Part shown: in pieces, positions 54,307-64,000 of the stretch
Position numbering within the stretch: the stretch's first letter is position 1
Layout of the letters: each line of letters opens with the position of its first letter
Assembly (NCBI RefSeq): GCF_900095795.1
Contig: NZ_LT608328.1
Coordinates: forward strand, 3,589,001 to 3,653,000
Origin: Petrimonas mucosa
GTDB lineage: Bacteria; Bacteroidota; Bacteroidia; Bacteroidales; Dysgonomonadaceae
Direction of reading: 5' to 3'
Length of the DNA: 64,000 nucleotides
Notes under the pieces: generated by a model
What the model saw: the letters and a program-made list of their open reading frames with translations, nothing else
Told to the model about the DNA's origin: nothing
The model's database searches: none
Made by a program: the position numbers and the translations under genes

Positions 54307-55152
54307 TTAGTCGGGATCGAGCCCCTTAATCTCTCTTGGATGCACAGGCGGTATCTGCTTGAAGCGATCTGCCTGCTGCAACGAATCGTCGGGATTGCCC
54401 AGGAAGATGTTCAGCAACCGTATCCTTCTGAAGAGACCTGTGGTGTCCTGCAATCTCACAAATCCTGTTATGTTCCGGATGGTATCGTCGGGTAAATATT
54501 TTTCACCCTGCAACAGGTACTCCCTGTTCTCGGCAACAACTTCGTAGCGATAGACAACCGTATCGTTGTACTCGAGCATCAGTACCGCCCGCAGATCGGG
54601 TTTCGGGCTGGCCGGAATACCGATAACCTCGAAGCCGAAACTGAATTCGTTCTCGTTGATCCGTTGTGAAATCTCGGCTGTATCCAGCCTGAAACGAAAT
54701 CCGTTCTTCGGATGCGTTTCATCAAATGCATAGCAGTTGGGAATATGGGAAGGTGGATAGTAGCGTGCCGTAAGCGACTGTTCCTGTTGAAGCTGCCGTC
54801 TCATCAGCTCATCACTTGCCATGTAGCTTCGTTGCAGCCTGGCCTTTACCGAATCGTTCATCTTCATGTAGAGATCGATCCGGTCTGAATACCAAGAGAG
54901 GGATGTATCCCATTGGGCCTGTGTTATGCCGTGTTTTCGAAAGACCCCCCGAATGAGCGCCTCTTTTTTCTCAGGTGAGCCAAATTCGTTATAATCGTTC
55001 TCGATCATCGCCTCGGCAATGTAGATGTCGTACATCAGCTTCTCCATATCTTTCCGGCCCAGGACCTCCTTCGGCCGGCTGCAGGAGGAGATCAGAACAC
55101 CCAACATTACCGAAGTCAGTACCAGAAGATATGCAGTAATCCTATGATTCAC
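54307..55152 (-). CDS. DUF4296 lipoprotein
   Basis: 281 residues if translation starts at GTG 55152. The signal peptide then has a hydrophobic core (ITAYLLVLTSVMLGVLI) and the lipobox ISSC. The DUF4296 domain follows: MEKLMYDIYIAEAMIEND, then KKEALIRGVFRKHGITQAQWDTSL. The first ATG (55194) would put 14 basic residues in front and overlap lspA by 53 bp, so I prefer GTG with an 11-bp overlap. Function unknown; the family is common in Bacteroidetes next to lspA. Confidence 0.82.
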   Translation of the reverse strand: MNHRITAYLLVLTSVMLGVLISSCSRPKEVLGRKDMEKLMYDIYIAEAMIENDYNEFGSPEKKEALIRGVFRKHGITQAQWDTSLSWYSDRIDLYMKMNDSVKARLQRSYMASDELMRRQLQQEQSLTARYYPPSHIPNCYAFDETHPKNGFRFRLDTAEISQRINENEFSFGFEVIGIPASPKPDLRAVLMLEYNDTVVYRYEVVAENREYLLQGEKYLPDDTIRNITGFVRLQDTTGLFRRIRLLNIFLGNPDDSLQQADRFKQIPPVHPREIKGLDPD

Positions 55153-55840
55153 GAATGATCTTTTTTTCAGGTTGTTCCTGCTTTTCGCGGTCATACCTCT
55201 CTTTGTCCTCTTTAGACAGAAGTGAATAGGAAAGGGTTTTTCGATAAAAAATCAACAACAGTACCACCCCTACGGATATGGCGGAGTCGGCCACATTAAA
55301 GATGAAACGGAAGAAGAGGAAATCTTTTCCGCCCAAAATGGGAATCCAGTCGGGATAGGTACCTTCGATCAACGGAAAATAAAACATGTCCACCACCTTG
55401 CCATGGAGAAGCGAGGCATACCCTTCGCCGAAAGGGACCAGTGAGGCAACATGCCCCGGATAGCTTGCCTGGAAGATGGAACCATAAAATAGACTGTCGA
55501 TGATGTTTCCCGAGGCACCGGCCAACACCAGTGCAATGCAGGCAATAAACCCGAGTTTGTAGTCTCCCCGGATAATCCGGATCAGGTAGACGATGATGGC
55601 TCCCACGGCAACTATCCTGAAAAGGGAGAGGAACAACTTGCCGATGGCCTCGATGCCGAATGCCATACCATTATTTTCCACGAAATAGATCTTGAACCAG
55701 TCGGTTATGTGGATCATATCGTAAAGCGCCATATGGGTCTTCACCCAGATTTTTGTTACCTGGTCGACGAGCAAAACCAGGATAACGACTGTAACTGCAA
55801 TTAATCCTTTTTTTGTGGTATCGTTCATTCGGGGAGCCAT
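55142..55840 (-). CDS. lspA: Lipoprotein signal peptidase LspA
   Basis: 232 residues with four membrane helices and the catalytic aspartate pair: GNIIDSLFYGS and FNVADSAISVGV. The N-terminus has KIWVKTHMAL. It cleaves the signal peptide of prolipoproteins after diacylglyceryl transfer, the kind of substrate made by many genes in this window. It is longer than typical LspA (about 160) by extra loops and a charged tail, as usual in Bacteroidetes. Confidence 0.95.
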   Translation of the reverse strand: MAPRMNDTTKKGLIAVTVVILVLLVDQVTKIWVKTHMALYDMIHITDWFKIYFVENNGMAFGIEAIGKLFLSLFRIVAVGAIIVYLIRIIRGDYKLGFIACIALVLAGASGNIIDSLFYGSIFQASYPGHVASLVPFGEGYASLLHGKVVDMFYFPLIEGTYPDWIPILGGKDFLFFRFIFNVADSAISVGVVLLLIFYRKTLSYSLLSKEDKERYDREKQEQPEKKIIRES

Positions 55841-55924
55841 TTACACACAATCGGCCCGTGGACCGGAAAAAAAGTTTCCGCTCCGCTATCCGCCTGTGTT
55901 GTCGTTGAAATCATCGGTTGACGG

Positions 55925-56305
55925 TTATTTTCTTTTCCCTTGTTTGGCTTCGATGCTCAATGTCGCATGTGGAACGGCACGAAGTCGTTCTTTGGGAATA
56001 AGCTTACCGGTCTCGCGACAAACACCGTAAGTTTTGTTTTCGATCCGCACCAGTGCGGCCTGCAGGTTCTGAATGAATTTCATCTGACGTTGGGCCAGCC
56101 GTCCGGCCTCCTCCTTCGACAAGGTTGAGGCTCCCTCTTCCAGCACCTTATAGGTGGGGGAAGTATCCACCGTATCGTTACCATCTGCATTGGTTACCGC
56201 GGCACGATAGTTTTCGTATTCTTGCTTGGCTATCTCCAGCTTTTCGTTGATGATGGCCCGGAATTCTTCCAATTCCTCATCAGAGTATCTCGTCTTCTCA
56301 CTCAT
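55925..56305 (-). CDS. TraR/DksA-family protein with degenerate zinc finger
   Basis: 126 residues: an N-terminal coiled coil (ELEEFRAIINEKLEIAKQEYENY), SPTYKVLEEGASTLSKEEAGRLAQRQMKF, and the C-terminal YGVCRETGKLIPKERLRAVPHATLSIEAK. Only one of the four cysteines of the DksA zinc finger remains. It probably binds RNA polymerase secondary channel like DksA. The position between lspA and ileS is typical for the phylum. Confidence 0.88.
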   Translation of the reverse strand: MSEKTRYSDEELEEFRAIINEKLEIAKQEYENYRAAVTNADGNDTVDTSPTYKVLEEGASTLSKEEAGRLAQRQMKFIQNLQAALVRIENKTYGVCRETGKLIPKERLRAVPHATLSIEAKQGKRK

Positions 56306-56495
56306 AGCAGTAATTATTAAAAGTTTATACTATTCGTTGTCCTTCCAAACATCCCAAACCAACGAAAAAATTATCACGCGTAATGTTCCAAAAATCAATA
56401 TGAAATTCTATAATCTCGTTTGTAGTTGTTTTCGCAAAGATAACAAAAAATAGTTACCGATTTACGAATTATCAAACAGAACGCAAATAGGGCGA

Positions 56496-59400
56496 CTATT
56501 GTTTACGGACCTCGATGGTTAATTTTTCATCATCAATCTCGATCTCGTCTTCGAGAGGCTGGGCTACAATCTCGATTGAGTCGGCAAGCACCTGAGCCCG
56601 GATATAATCACCAAAATCTGTGATAGCCCTGTCGAACGACGGGTTGGAGGAGACCCTGACAGCAATGCGGTCGGTAATATCAAAATCTTTAGATTTGCGC
56701 AGATTCTGGATACGGTTTACCAACTCGCGGGCAATGCCCTCCTTGCGGAGTTCATCGGTTACGGTGATGTCGAGCGCAACGGTAAGCCTTCCTTCGTTGG
56801 CCACCAGCCAGCCGGGAATATCCTCCGATATGATCTCCACGTCGGCCAGTTCGATCACGGCCTCCTGATCCTCGATGCGGAATGCAAATCTTCCTCTCTT
56901 CTCTAGTTCGTTGATCTCTTCCTGCGACATCCCCTGGATGGATGCCGCGAGCGGTTTCATGATCTTTCCATATTTGGGGCCAAGTTTCTTGAAATCGGGC
57001 TTTACCCGCTTCACCAGCATACCGTTTGCAGAATCTACAAACTCCAGCTCCTTCACATTCACTTCGCTGAGGATAAGCGCCTTCACCGCCTCGATATTTT
57101 TCCGCTGCTCGTCGTCGGCAACGGGAATCATGATCTTCATCAATGGCTGACGCACCTTCAGGTTCACCTTGCGCCGCAATGCCAGTACGATGGATGATGC
57201 CGTCTGAGCCAGATACATCTGCTCCTCGAGGGTAGTATCGATGGCTGCCTCATCAACCACGGGGAAATCTGCCAGGTGCACCGAGCCGGCATCTTCACTA
57301 CCGGTTGCAGTCACCAGATCGAGATAGAGCCTGTCGGCATAGAAGGGAGCTATGGGTGCCATCAGCTTCGCCACTGTAACCAGACAGTGGTAGAGGGTCT
57401 GGTAGGCCGACATCTTCTCCTCGGTCATCTCACCTCCCCAGAACCGTTTACGGTTCAGGCGGACATACCAGTTACTGAGGTTGTCGTTTACAAAATCGTT
57501 GATTGCCCTTCCAGCCTTGGTCGGCTCGTAGTTGGCATAGTTCTCGTCAACCTCCTTGACCAGGGAGTTGAGGAGCGACAGGATCCACCGGTCGATCTCG
57601 GGACGCCTGGCCAGTTCGACCTGGGGATATTGGTTGTGGAAGTTGTCCACATTTGCATAGAGGGCAAAGAAAGAGTAGGTGTTGAAGAGGGTTCCGAAAA
57701 ACTTGCGGCGGGCCTCCTCCACACCATCTATATCAAACTTCAGGTTATCCCAGGGAGCGGCATTGGTAACCATATACCAGCGCAACGGGTCGGAACCGAA
57801 CTTTTCGATGGTCTCGAACGGATCAACCGCATTCCCCAGCCGCTTCGACATCTTGTTGCCATTCTTGTCGAGAACCAGACCGTTCGAAATCACGTTTTTG
57901 AAGGCGACGCTTCCCTTCACCATCGTACTGATGGCATGCAGGGTAAAGAACCAGCCACGAGTCTGGTCGACCCCCTCGGCGATGAAGTCGGCCGGATATA
58001 CCTTCGCGAACTCCTCTTCCGGAATGTGCGGATAGAAGAACTGCGCAAAGGGCATCGCACCGCTATCGAACCAGACATCGATCAGGTCGGTCTCGCGATA
58101 CATCGGCCTGCCGCTTTCGGAAACCAGCACGATCTTGTCCACATAGGGACGGTGAAGGTCGATCTTGTCGTATTCCAGATCGCGGTACTCCTTCAGGTCA
58201 AACCCTTTCCAGGGCAATTCGGTCATCACCCCGGCATCGAGCGCCTTTTGCATTTCGTTGCAGAGCTCCTTCACCGAACCGATGCACTTCTCCTCCTTCC
58301 CATCTTCGGTGCGCCAGATCGGAAGGGGTGTTCCCCAGTAACGGCTGCGGCTCAGGTTCCAGTCCTGCAGGTTTTCCAGCCACTTTCCGAAACGGCCAGT
58401 GCCGGTGGATTGAGGTTTCCAGTTGATGGTTTCGTTCAGTTCGATCATCTTCTCACGGCAGGCGGTCGAGCGGATGAACCAGCTGTCGAGCGGATAGTAG
58501 AGCACCGGCTTGTCGGTCCGCCAGCAGTGCGGGTAGCTGTGGACCATCTTCTCGATGCGGAAGGCCCGGTTACGGAGCTTCAGGGCAACGGAGAGATCGA
58601 CATCGAGTGTGGTGTCGTCGGCCGTGAGCGACGCATCATATTCATTTTTCACATACCTGCCGGCATACTCCCGGTAAAGCTCCACGTTGAGATGATTCTT
58701 CACGAAATCGGCGTCCAGCTCCTCCAGGAGGAAGTACTTTCCGGTGAGGTCTACCATCGGCCGGATGTTGCCCTCCTTGTCTACCATGGTGAGGCCGGGG
58801 ACATCGTTCTCCTTCCCCACCCTGGCGTCGTCGGCACCAAACGTGGGTGCGATATGGACGATGCCGGTTCCATCATCGGTGGTGACGAAATCGCCGCAAA
58901 CCACCCGGAATGCCTTGTCGGTCACCTTCACCCAGGGGAAAAGCTGTTCGTAACCGATGCCGGCCAGTTCAGATCCCCTCCAGCTCTTTTCGAGCACCCT
59001 GAACGGGATATTCTTATCCCCCTCCTTATACTCTTCGAGCTTCAGCTCCGCGTTCTTCGCGGGGAAATAGGAGCCGAGCAGATTTTTGGCCAGCACCACG
59101 GTAAGGGGCTTGCCGGTATATTGGTTGTAGGTTTGGACGGCAACATACTCGATATTGGGACCTACGGCCAGCAGCATGTTCGAGGGCAGTGTCCACGGCG
59201 TGGTGGTCCATGCCAGGAAGAAGGGTTCACCGAACTGGGTCCACTCGGGAAGCGGATTGGTTATCTTGAACTGTGCCGTACAGGTGGTATCCTTAACGTC
59301 GCGGTAGCAACCGGGCTGGTTCAGTTCGTGCGTGCTCAGTCCCGTTCCGGCCGCCGGCGAGTATGGCTGAATGGTATAGCCCTTGTAGAGATACCCCTTG

Positions 59401-59909
59401 TTGTAGATCTCTTTCAGCAGATACCATAACGTCTCGATATAGCGGTTATCGTAGGTAATGTAGGGGTCATTCATATCCACCCAATACCCCATTTTCCGGG
59501 TAAGCTCCTCCCACTCACGGGTATATTTCATCACTTCAGTGCGGCAGGCGTTGTTGTACTCCTCTACCGAAATGGTTTTCCCGATATCCTCCTTGGTGAT
59601 GCCCAGACTCTTCTCCACGCCCAGTTCCACGGGGAGACCGTGCGTATCCCAGCCGGCCTTCCGGTTTACCAGAAATCCTTTCATCGTCTTGTAACGGCAG
59701 AAGATATCCTTTATTGAACGTGCAATGACATGGTGAATACCCGGCATGCCGTTTGCCGAAGGAGGACCTTCATAGAATACAAACGCGGGATGCCCCTTGC
59801 GAATTTCCAGGCTTTTGTGAAACAGATCCTGTTCATCCCATTGCCGCAACATCTCCTTATTGATCTCCGATAAATTTAACTGAGAGTATTCGGTGAATTT
59901 CTTGCTCAT
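56496..59909 (-). CDS. ileS: Isoleucyl-tRNA synthetase
   Basis: 1,137 residues from the ATG at 59909. Class I motifs: GIHH (57-60, the HIGH box, in YEGPPSANGMPGIHH) and KMSKR (686-690). The editing domain lies between, and the anticodon-binding domain follows (about 780-1,100). The length is that of the longer IleS type of Bacteroidetes. The frame to 59948 would add 13 non-conserved residues. Confidence 0.97.
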   Translation of the reverse strand: MSKKFTEYSQLNLSEINKEMLRQWDEQDLFHKSLEIRKGHPAFVFYEGPPSANGMPGIHHVIARSIKDIFCRYKTMKGFLVNRKAGWDTHGLPVELGVEKSLGITKEDIGKTISVEEYNNACRTEVMKYTREWEELTRKMGYWVDMNDPYITYDNRYIETLWYLLKEIYNKGYLYKGYTIQPYSPAAGTGLSTHELNQPGCYRDVKDTTCTAQFKITNPLPEWTQFGEPFFLAWTTTPWTLPSNMLLAVGPNIEYVAVQTYNQYTGKPLTVVLAKNLLGSYFPAKNAELKLEEYKEGDKNIPFRVLEKSWRGSELAGIGYEQLFPWVKVTDKAFRVVCGDFVTTDDGTGIVHIAPTFGADDARVGKENDVPGLTMVDKEGNIRPMVDLTGKYFLLEELDADFVKNHLNVELYREYAGRYVKNEYDASLTADDTTLDVDLSVALKLRNRAFRIEKMVHSYPHCWRTDKPVLYYPLDSWFIRSTACREKMIELNETINWKPQSTGTGRFGKWLENLQDWNLSRSRYWGTPLPIWRTEDGKEEKCIGSVKELCNEMQKALDAGVMTELPWKGFDLKEYRDLEYDKIDLHRPYVDKIVLVSESGRPMYRETDLIDVWFDSGAMPFAQFFYPHIPEEEFAKVYPADFIAEGVDQTRGWFFTLHAISTMVKGSVAFKNVISNGLVLDKNGNKMSKRLGNAVDPFETIEKFGSDPLRWYMVTNAAPWDNLKFDIDGVEEARRKFFGTLFNTYSFFALYANVDNFHNQYPQVELARRPEIDRWILSLLNSLVKEVDENYANYEPTKAGRAINDFVNDNLSNWYVRLNRKRFWGGEMTEEKMSAYQTLYHCLVTVAKLMAPIAPFYADRLYLDLVTATGSEDAGSVHLADFPVVDEAAIDTTLEEQMYLAQTASSIVLALRRKVNLKVRQPLMKIMIPVADDEQRKNIEAVKALILSEVNVKELEFVDSANGMLVKRVKPDFKKLGPKYGKIMKPLAASIQGMSQEEINELEKRGRFAFRIEDQEAVIELADVEIISEDIPGWLVANEGRLTVALDITVTDELRKEGIARELVNRIQNLRKSKDFDITDRIAVRVSSNPSFDRAITDFGDYIRAQVLADSIEIVAQPLEDEIEIDDEKLTIEVRKQ

Positions 59910-59945
59910 TGTCAACGTTTTTATACCACTTAAAAAAATTGTCTG

Positions 59946-59953
59946 CAAAGGTA
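59946..59953 (-). promoter_or_regulatory. Probable -7 box of ileS
   Basis: TACCTTTG on the minus strand, 36 bp before the ileS start, matches TAnnTTTG. No clear -33 element. Confidence 0.5.
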
Positions 59954-60003
59954 GTGATTTTTTACAGAAATCGGAAGTTGGTCATTAGAAAATAGAGGTA
60001 ACG

Positions 60004-60042
60004 TTCACACCCCCGTGCGAATAGACCGTACGGGGGTGTGAA
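60004..60042 (-). terminator. Strong hairpin downstream of guaB
   Basis: A perfect 13-bp stem, ttcacacccccgt/acgggggtgtgaa, with a 13-nt loop, 25 bp after the guaB stop. The T-run after it on the minus strand is weak. Confidence 0.7.
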
Positions 60043-60067
60043 TCTGAACTGTATTGCCTGAAAGGAT

Positions 60068-61564
<1,497 letters not shown>

Positions 61565-61574
61565 TTATTGCATG

Positions 61575-61603
61575 CAAAAGTAACTCTTTTTGTTGAATTG
61601 CAA
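61575..61603 (-). promoter_or_regulatory. Probable guaB promoter
   Basis: On the minus strand TTG (61601-61603), 18 bp, then TACTTTTG (61575-61582), 28 bp before the guaB start. Confidence 0.55.
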
Positions 61604-61725
61604 CGATTGAGAGATGTTAATTTTATCGACAGATCTCCTTTTTTACACCTCCCTAACCCGCTGTTATAGAAATATTCAATGAATCATAAGCGGGTAAAAA
61701 ATAGGGTTCGGCCATCAAAATTGCA

Positions 61726-61733
61726 TATCTTTG
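61726..61733 (+). promoter_or_regulatory. Probable -7 box of the peroxiredoxin gene
   Basis: TATCTTTG fully matches TAnnTTTG and lies 40 bp before the start. No OxyR-like site could be picked out by eye. Confidence 0.55.
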
Positions 61734-61772
61734 ACCCAACATTTACAATTAACAGATAAATAATTTACAGCT

Positions 61773-62408
61773 ATGTCAGTATTAGTAGGAAAAAAGGCGC
61801 CGGTTTTCAAGGCACCTGCAGTGATTGACGGGAACACCATCGTGGAGAACTTCTCGTTGGAAGAGTATCTGGGTAAGAAATATGTGGTATTTTTCTTCTA
61901 CCCCGCAGACTTCACCTTTGTCTGCCCCACGGAATTGCACGCTTTCCAGGAAAAACTGGGTGAGTTTGAAAGCCGCAACACGGTTGTGGTTGCCTGTTCA
62001 ACCGATTCGGCAGTTTCGCATTGGAAATGGCTGCAAACACCCAAAAAGGAGGGTGGAATCAATGGAGTAACCTACCCGGTTGTTGCCGATCACGCACTGA
62101 CCATCTCGATGGCGTATGATGTACTGGCTGGAGAGTTCGACAGTGACGAGACAACCGGCGACCCGCTGTTTGTGGGATCTCCCGAAGCGTATCGCGGACT
62201 GTTCCTGATCGACAAGTCTGGTATCGTCCGTCACCAGGTGGTGAACGACATGCCGCTGGGCAGAAGCGTAGACGAGATATTGAGAGTCATCGACGCCCTC
62301 CAGTTTACAGAAGAGTATGGCGAGGTATGTCCCGCCAACTGGCACAAAGGTGAAAAGGGACTCAGCGCAACCCAGGAGGGTATCGCCTCCTATCTTTCCG
62401 AAAAGTAA
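61773..62408 (+). CDS. 2-Cys peroxiredoxin (AhpC/TSA family)
   Basis: 211 residues. The peroxidatic Cys51 lies in the canonical FYPADFTFVCPTE and the resolving Cys186 in GEVCPANW. It reduces H2O2, alkyl peroxides or peroxynitrite in the cytoplasm. The length and the GGINGVTYPVVAD segment fit the typical AhpC-like group with an extended C-terminus. No ahpF or thioredoxin reductase gene is in view. Confidence 0.95.
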   Translation: MSVLVGKKAPVFKAPAVIDGNTIVENFSLEEYLGKKYVVFFFYPADFTFVCPTELHAFQEKLGEFESRNTVVVACSTDSAVSHWKWLQTPKKEGGINGVTYPVVADHALTISMAYDVLAGEFDSDETTGDPLFVGSPEAYRGLFLIDKSGIVRHQVVNDMPLGRSVDEILRVIDALQFTEEYGEVCPANWHKGEKGLSATQEGIASYLSEK

Positions 62409-62432
62409 TTCCCGCTACGGATATCTCTATCG

Positions 62433-62471
62433 ACAGCACCGGTTGGTCTACCCAGCGGTGCTGTTCCTTTT
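62433..62471 (+). terminator. Intrinsic terminator after the peroxiredoxin
   Basis: acagcaccg, 14-nt loop, cggtgctgt, then tccttttta: a 9-bp stem with a T-rich tail. Confidence 0.85.
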
Positions 62472-62626
62472 TATCTATAGCCATCTATACCGATCAGACA
62501 GAGAGATGCTGCCAGGGTAGTGAGAAAATAACAGCAGCGAGGCGGTCCGAGCTGCAGACAAGTGTATTTTTGAACCATTTTAGCATTGTTTTTGAGAAAA
62601 TAGACAACAATATCCGGTTTTTTGAT

Positions 62627-62634
62627 TACTTTTG
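62627..62634 (+). promoter_or_regulatory. Probable -7 box of the aminotransferase gene
   Basis: TACTTTTG, 69 bp before the chosen start. Confidence 0.45.
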
Positions 62635-62702
62635 CAATCAAATCACGATGGATCTCCGGCAACGGAGATCTTACCTCAATCAACAAACAACTTCTCATAC
62701 GT

Positions 62703-63896
62703 ATGCATCCGTTATCAGCACGATTACAGTCGCTCTCTCCGTCCGAAACTTTTGCGATGGCACAAAAGAGCAACGAGCTCAAGGCTCAAGGAATTGATGT
62801 AATTAACATGAGTGTGGGCGAACCCGACTTCTCTACCCCCTACCATATCAAGGAGGCGGCAAAGGAGGCGATCGACCGGAATTTCTCGTTCTATTCACCC
62901 GTTGCAGGTTTTCCAGAACTGAGAAGGGCCATTTGCACGAAGCTGAAAAACGAAAATGGCCTCGATTTCGATCCGGCCCGGATAGTGGTTTCGAACGGTG
63001 CCAAGCAGTCGCTCTGCAATGTCATTCTGACCATTGTAAACAAGGGGGAGGAGGTGATTATCCCCGCACCCTACTGGGTAAGTTATCCCGAGATGGTGAA
63101 AATCGCCGAAGGGAAACCGGTATATCTCTATGCGGGCATTGAACAGGAGTACAAGATCACGGCCAAACAGCTGGAGGCAGCCATCACCCCCAATACACGT
63201 GCATTGATCCTCTGCTCTCCCTCCAACCCCACAGGGAGTGTCTATACGCGGGAGGAGCTGCAGTCACTTGCCGAAGTGCTGGAAAGGTATCCTGACATCT
63301 ATATCATCTCCGACGAGATCTATGAGAAGATTAATTATGTAGGGAAACATGAGAGTATCGCCCAGTTTGAACCGATTCGCGAACGGGTGATCGTGGTCAA
63401 CGGCGTCTCCAAGGGGTATGCTATGACAGGGTGGCGCATCGGGTGGATCGCGGCGGCAAAATGGATTGCCACAGCATGTGGTTTGCTGCAGGGACAGTAC
63501 ACTTCGGGCCCGTCGTCAATCTCGCAGAAAGCGGCCGAAGCAGCCTACACCGGCAGTCAGGATTGCGTGGAAGAGATGCGTCTAGCTTTTGAAAGGAGAA
63601 AAAACCTGATCACCAGGCTACTGAAGGAGATTCCCGATCTGAAGGTAAATGACCCCAAGGGTGCCTTCTATACCTTTGTGGAATGCAGCCGCTACCTGGG
63701 TAAGGTGTTCGGGGAAAAACGGATCGATACGGCAACCGACCTGGCCATGTTCCTTCTGGAGGAGGGACACGTTGCCTGTGTGGGCGGCGACGCGTTCGGT
63801 GCTCCCGGACACTTGCGATTCTCTTATGCCACCTCCGACGAGAAGATCGAAGCAGCCATCTCCCGGGTGAAAGAGGCACTGAAGAAACTGAGATAA
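62703..63896 (+). CDS. aspC: Class I PLP aminotransferase, aspartate aminotransferase type
   Basis: 397 residues. SARLQSLSPSETFAMAQKSNEL at the start and INMSVGEPDFSTP are typical of the Ib aspartate aminotransferases. The PLP lysine is K237 in VNGVSKGYAMTGWRIGW, with SNPTGSVYT and the Arg in FGAPGHLRFSYA. I chose ATG 62703 because homology starts there and the longer frame from 62622 covers the -7 box. Prephenate or other amino acids are possible additional substrates. Confidence 0.92.
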   Translation: MHPLSARLQSLSPSETFAMAQKSNELKAQGIDVINMSVGEPDFSTPYHIKEAAKEAIDRNFSFYSPVAGFPELRRAICTKLKNENGLDFDPARIVVSNGAKQSLCNVILTIVNKGEEVIIPAPYWVSYPEMVKIAEGKPVYLYAGIEQEYKITAKQLEAAITPNTRALILCSPSNPTGSVYTREELQSLAEVLERYPDIYIISDEIYEKINYVGKHESIAQFEPIRERVIVVNGVSKGYAMTGWRIGWIAAAKWIATACGLLQGQYTSGPSSISQKAAEAAYTGSQDCVEEMRLAFERRKNLITRLLKEIPDLKVNDPKGAFYTFVECSRYLGKVFGEKRIDTATDLAMFLLEEGHVACVGGDAFGAPGHLRFSYATSDEKIEAAISRVKEALKKLR

Positions 63897-63920
63897 TGAG
63901 ACAGTGAGACAACAAAAAAA

Positions 63921-63950
63921 AGAAGCGGTCGAAAGCCGCTTCTTTTTTTT
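63921..63950. terminator. Bidirectional intrinsic terminator
   Basis: agaagcgg-7 nt-ccgcttct with an A-run before and a T-run after, between the convergent aminotransferase gene and the next minus-strand gene. Confidence 0.9.
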
Positions 63951-63960
63951 GTTTGCCACT

Positions 63961-64000
63961 TTAGAAGGTGACATTGACCAAAACCGGGAAATGGTCGGAC
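63961..64000 (-). CDS. C-terminal end of a probable endonuclease/exonuclease/phosphatase-family protein
   Basis: The minus-strand frame ends SDHFPVLVNVTF with the stop at 63961-63963. SDHFPV is the usual closing motif of the EEP fold. Only 12 codons are in the window, so the call rests on that motif and on convergence at the terminator. Confidence 0.5.
   Translation of the reverse strand, partial: SDHFPVLVNVTF

Noticed and set aside
57276-59429. 717-codon open frame on the plus strand
   Set aside because: Antisense shadow of ileS, which has all class I synthetase motifs.

Overview
The window looks like a chromosomal segment of a Bacteroidales bacterium, most likely of the Dysgonomonadaceae/Porphyromonadaceae type (my inference from gene families, not from a search). 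The support is a SusC/SusD polysaccharide utilisation locus (PUL) with a hybrid two-component regulator, a PorX-type response regulator, a DUF4296 lipoprotein, and promoters of the TTG-N19-TAnnTTTG Bacteroidetes kind.

Layout. 1-4.0 kb: a TPR protein cut by the window edge, tsaE and porX (minus strand). 4.1-7.5 kb: a DUF1080 lipoprotein, ornithine aminotransferase, a CtlX-type citrulline hydrolase and mscL (plus strand). 7.5-26.2 kb: a TIGR03915-type gene and its usual partner, a TIGR03916-type radical SAM gene. They are separated by a complete galactan-type PUL (HTCS regulator, clan GH-A hydrolase, SusC, SusD, SusE-like, GH53, GH2), all on the minus strand. 26.3-27.3 kb: an intact IS982-family element. 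27.4-29.7 kb: a DUF6249 protein, an ECF sigma factor, a candidate anti-sigma membrane protein and a PPK2 polyphosphate kinase.

29.8-42.6 kb is the most unusual part. Two almost identical 2,530-bp IS66 copies in the same orientation enclose a 7.7-kb cargo, and the whole 12,752-bp block is flanked by the same 8 bases (ggtgtaac). That is the signature of a composite transposon. The cargo begins with a truncated IS4-type transposase and ends with a truncated acyltransferase. Between them lie a 45-codon peptide gene, a fimbrillin-like/LamG lipoprotein, and a tightly overlapping operon: HprK-like kinase, S26-type peptidase without a membrane anchor, PqqD-like protein, NTP_transf_5 nucleotidyltransferase and ABC exporter. 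I read this as a mobile, RiPP-like peptide modification and export cassette. It resembles the accessory enzymes of lasso-peptide clusters but has no lasso cyclase, no B2 protease and no radical SAM enzyme.

42.6-64 kb is mostly housekeeping: tRNA-Leu and tRNA-Gly with two tandem 122-bp repeats carrying only the 5' half of tRNA-Gly; a Rieske-like lipoprotein with an altered ligand set; an aldo/keto reductase; mutL; a small membrane protein; an OstA-like protein; a SurA-like isomerase; an SMR transporter; a serine hydrolase; pyruvate phosphate dikinase; DUF4296; lspA; a DksA-like protein; ileS; guaB; a 2-Cys peroxiredoxin; an aspartate aminotransferase; and the last codons of an endonuclease/exonuclease/phosphatase-type gene.
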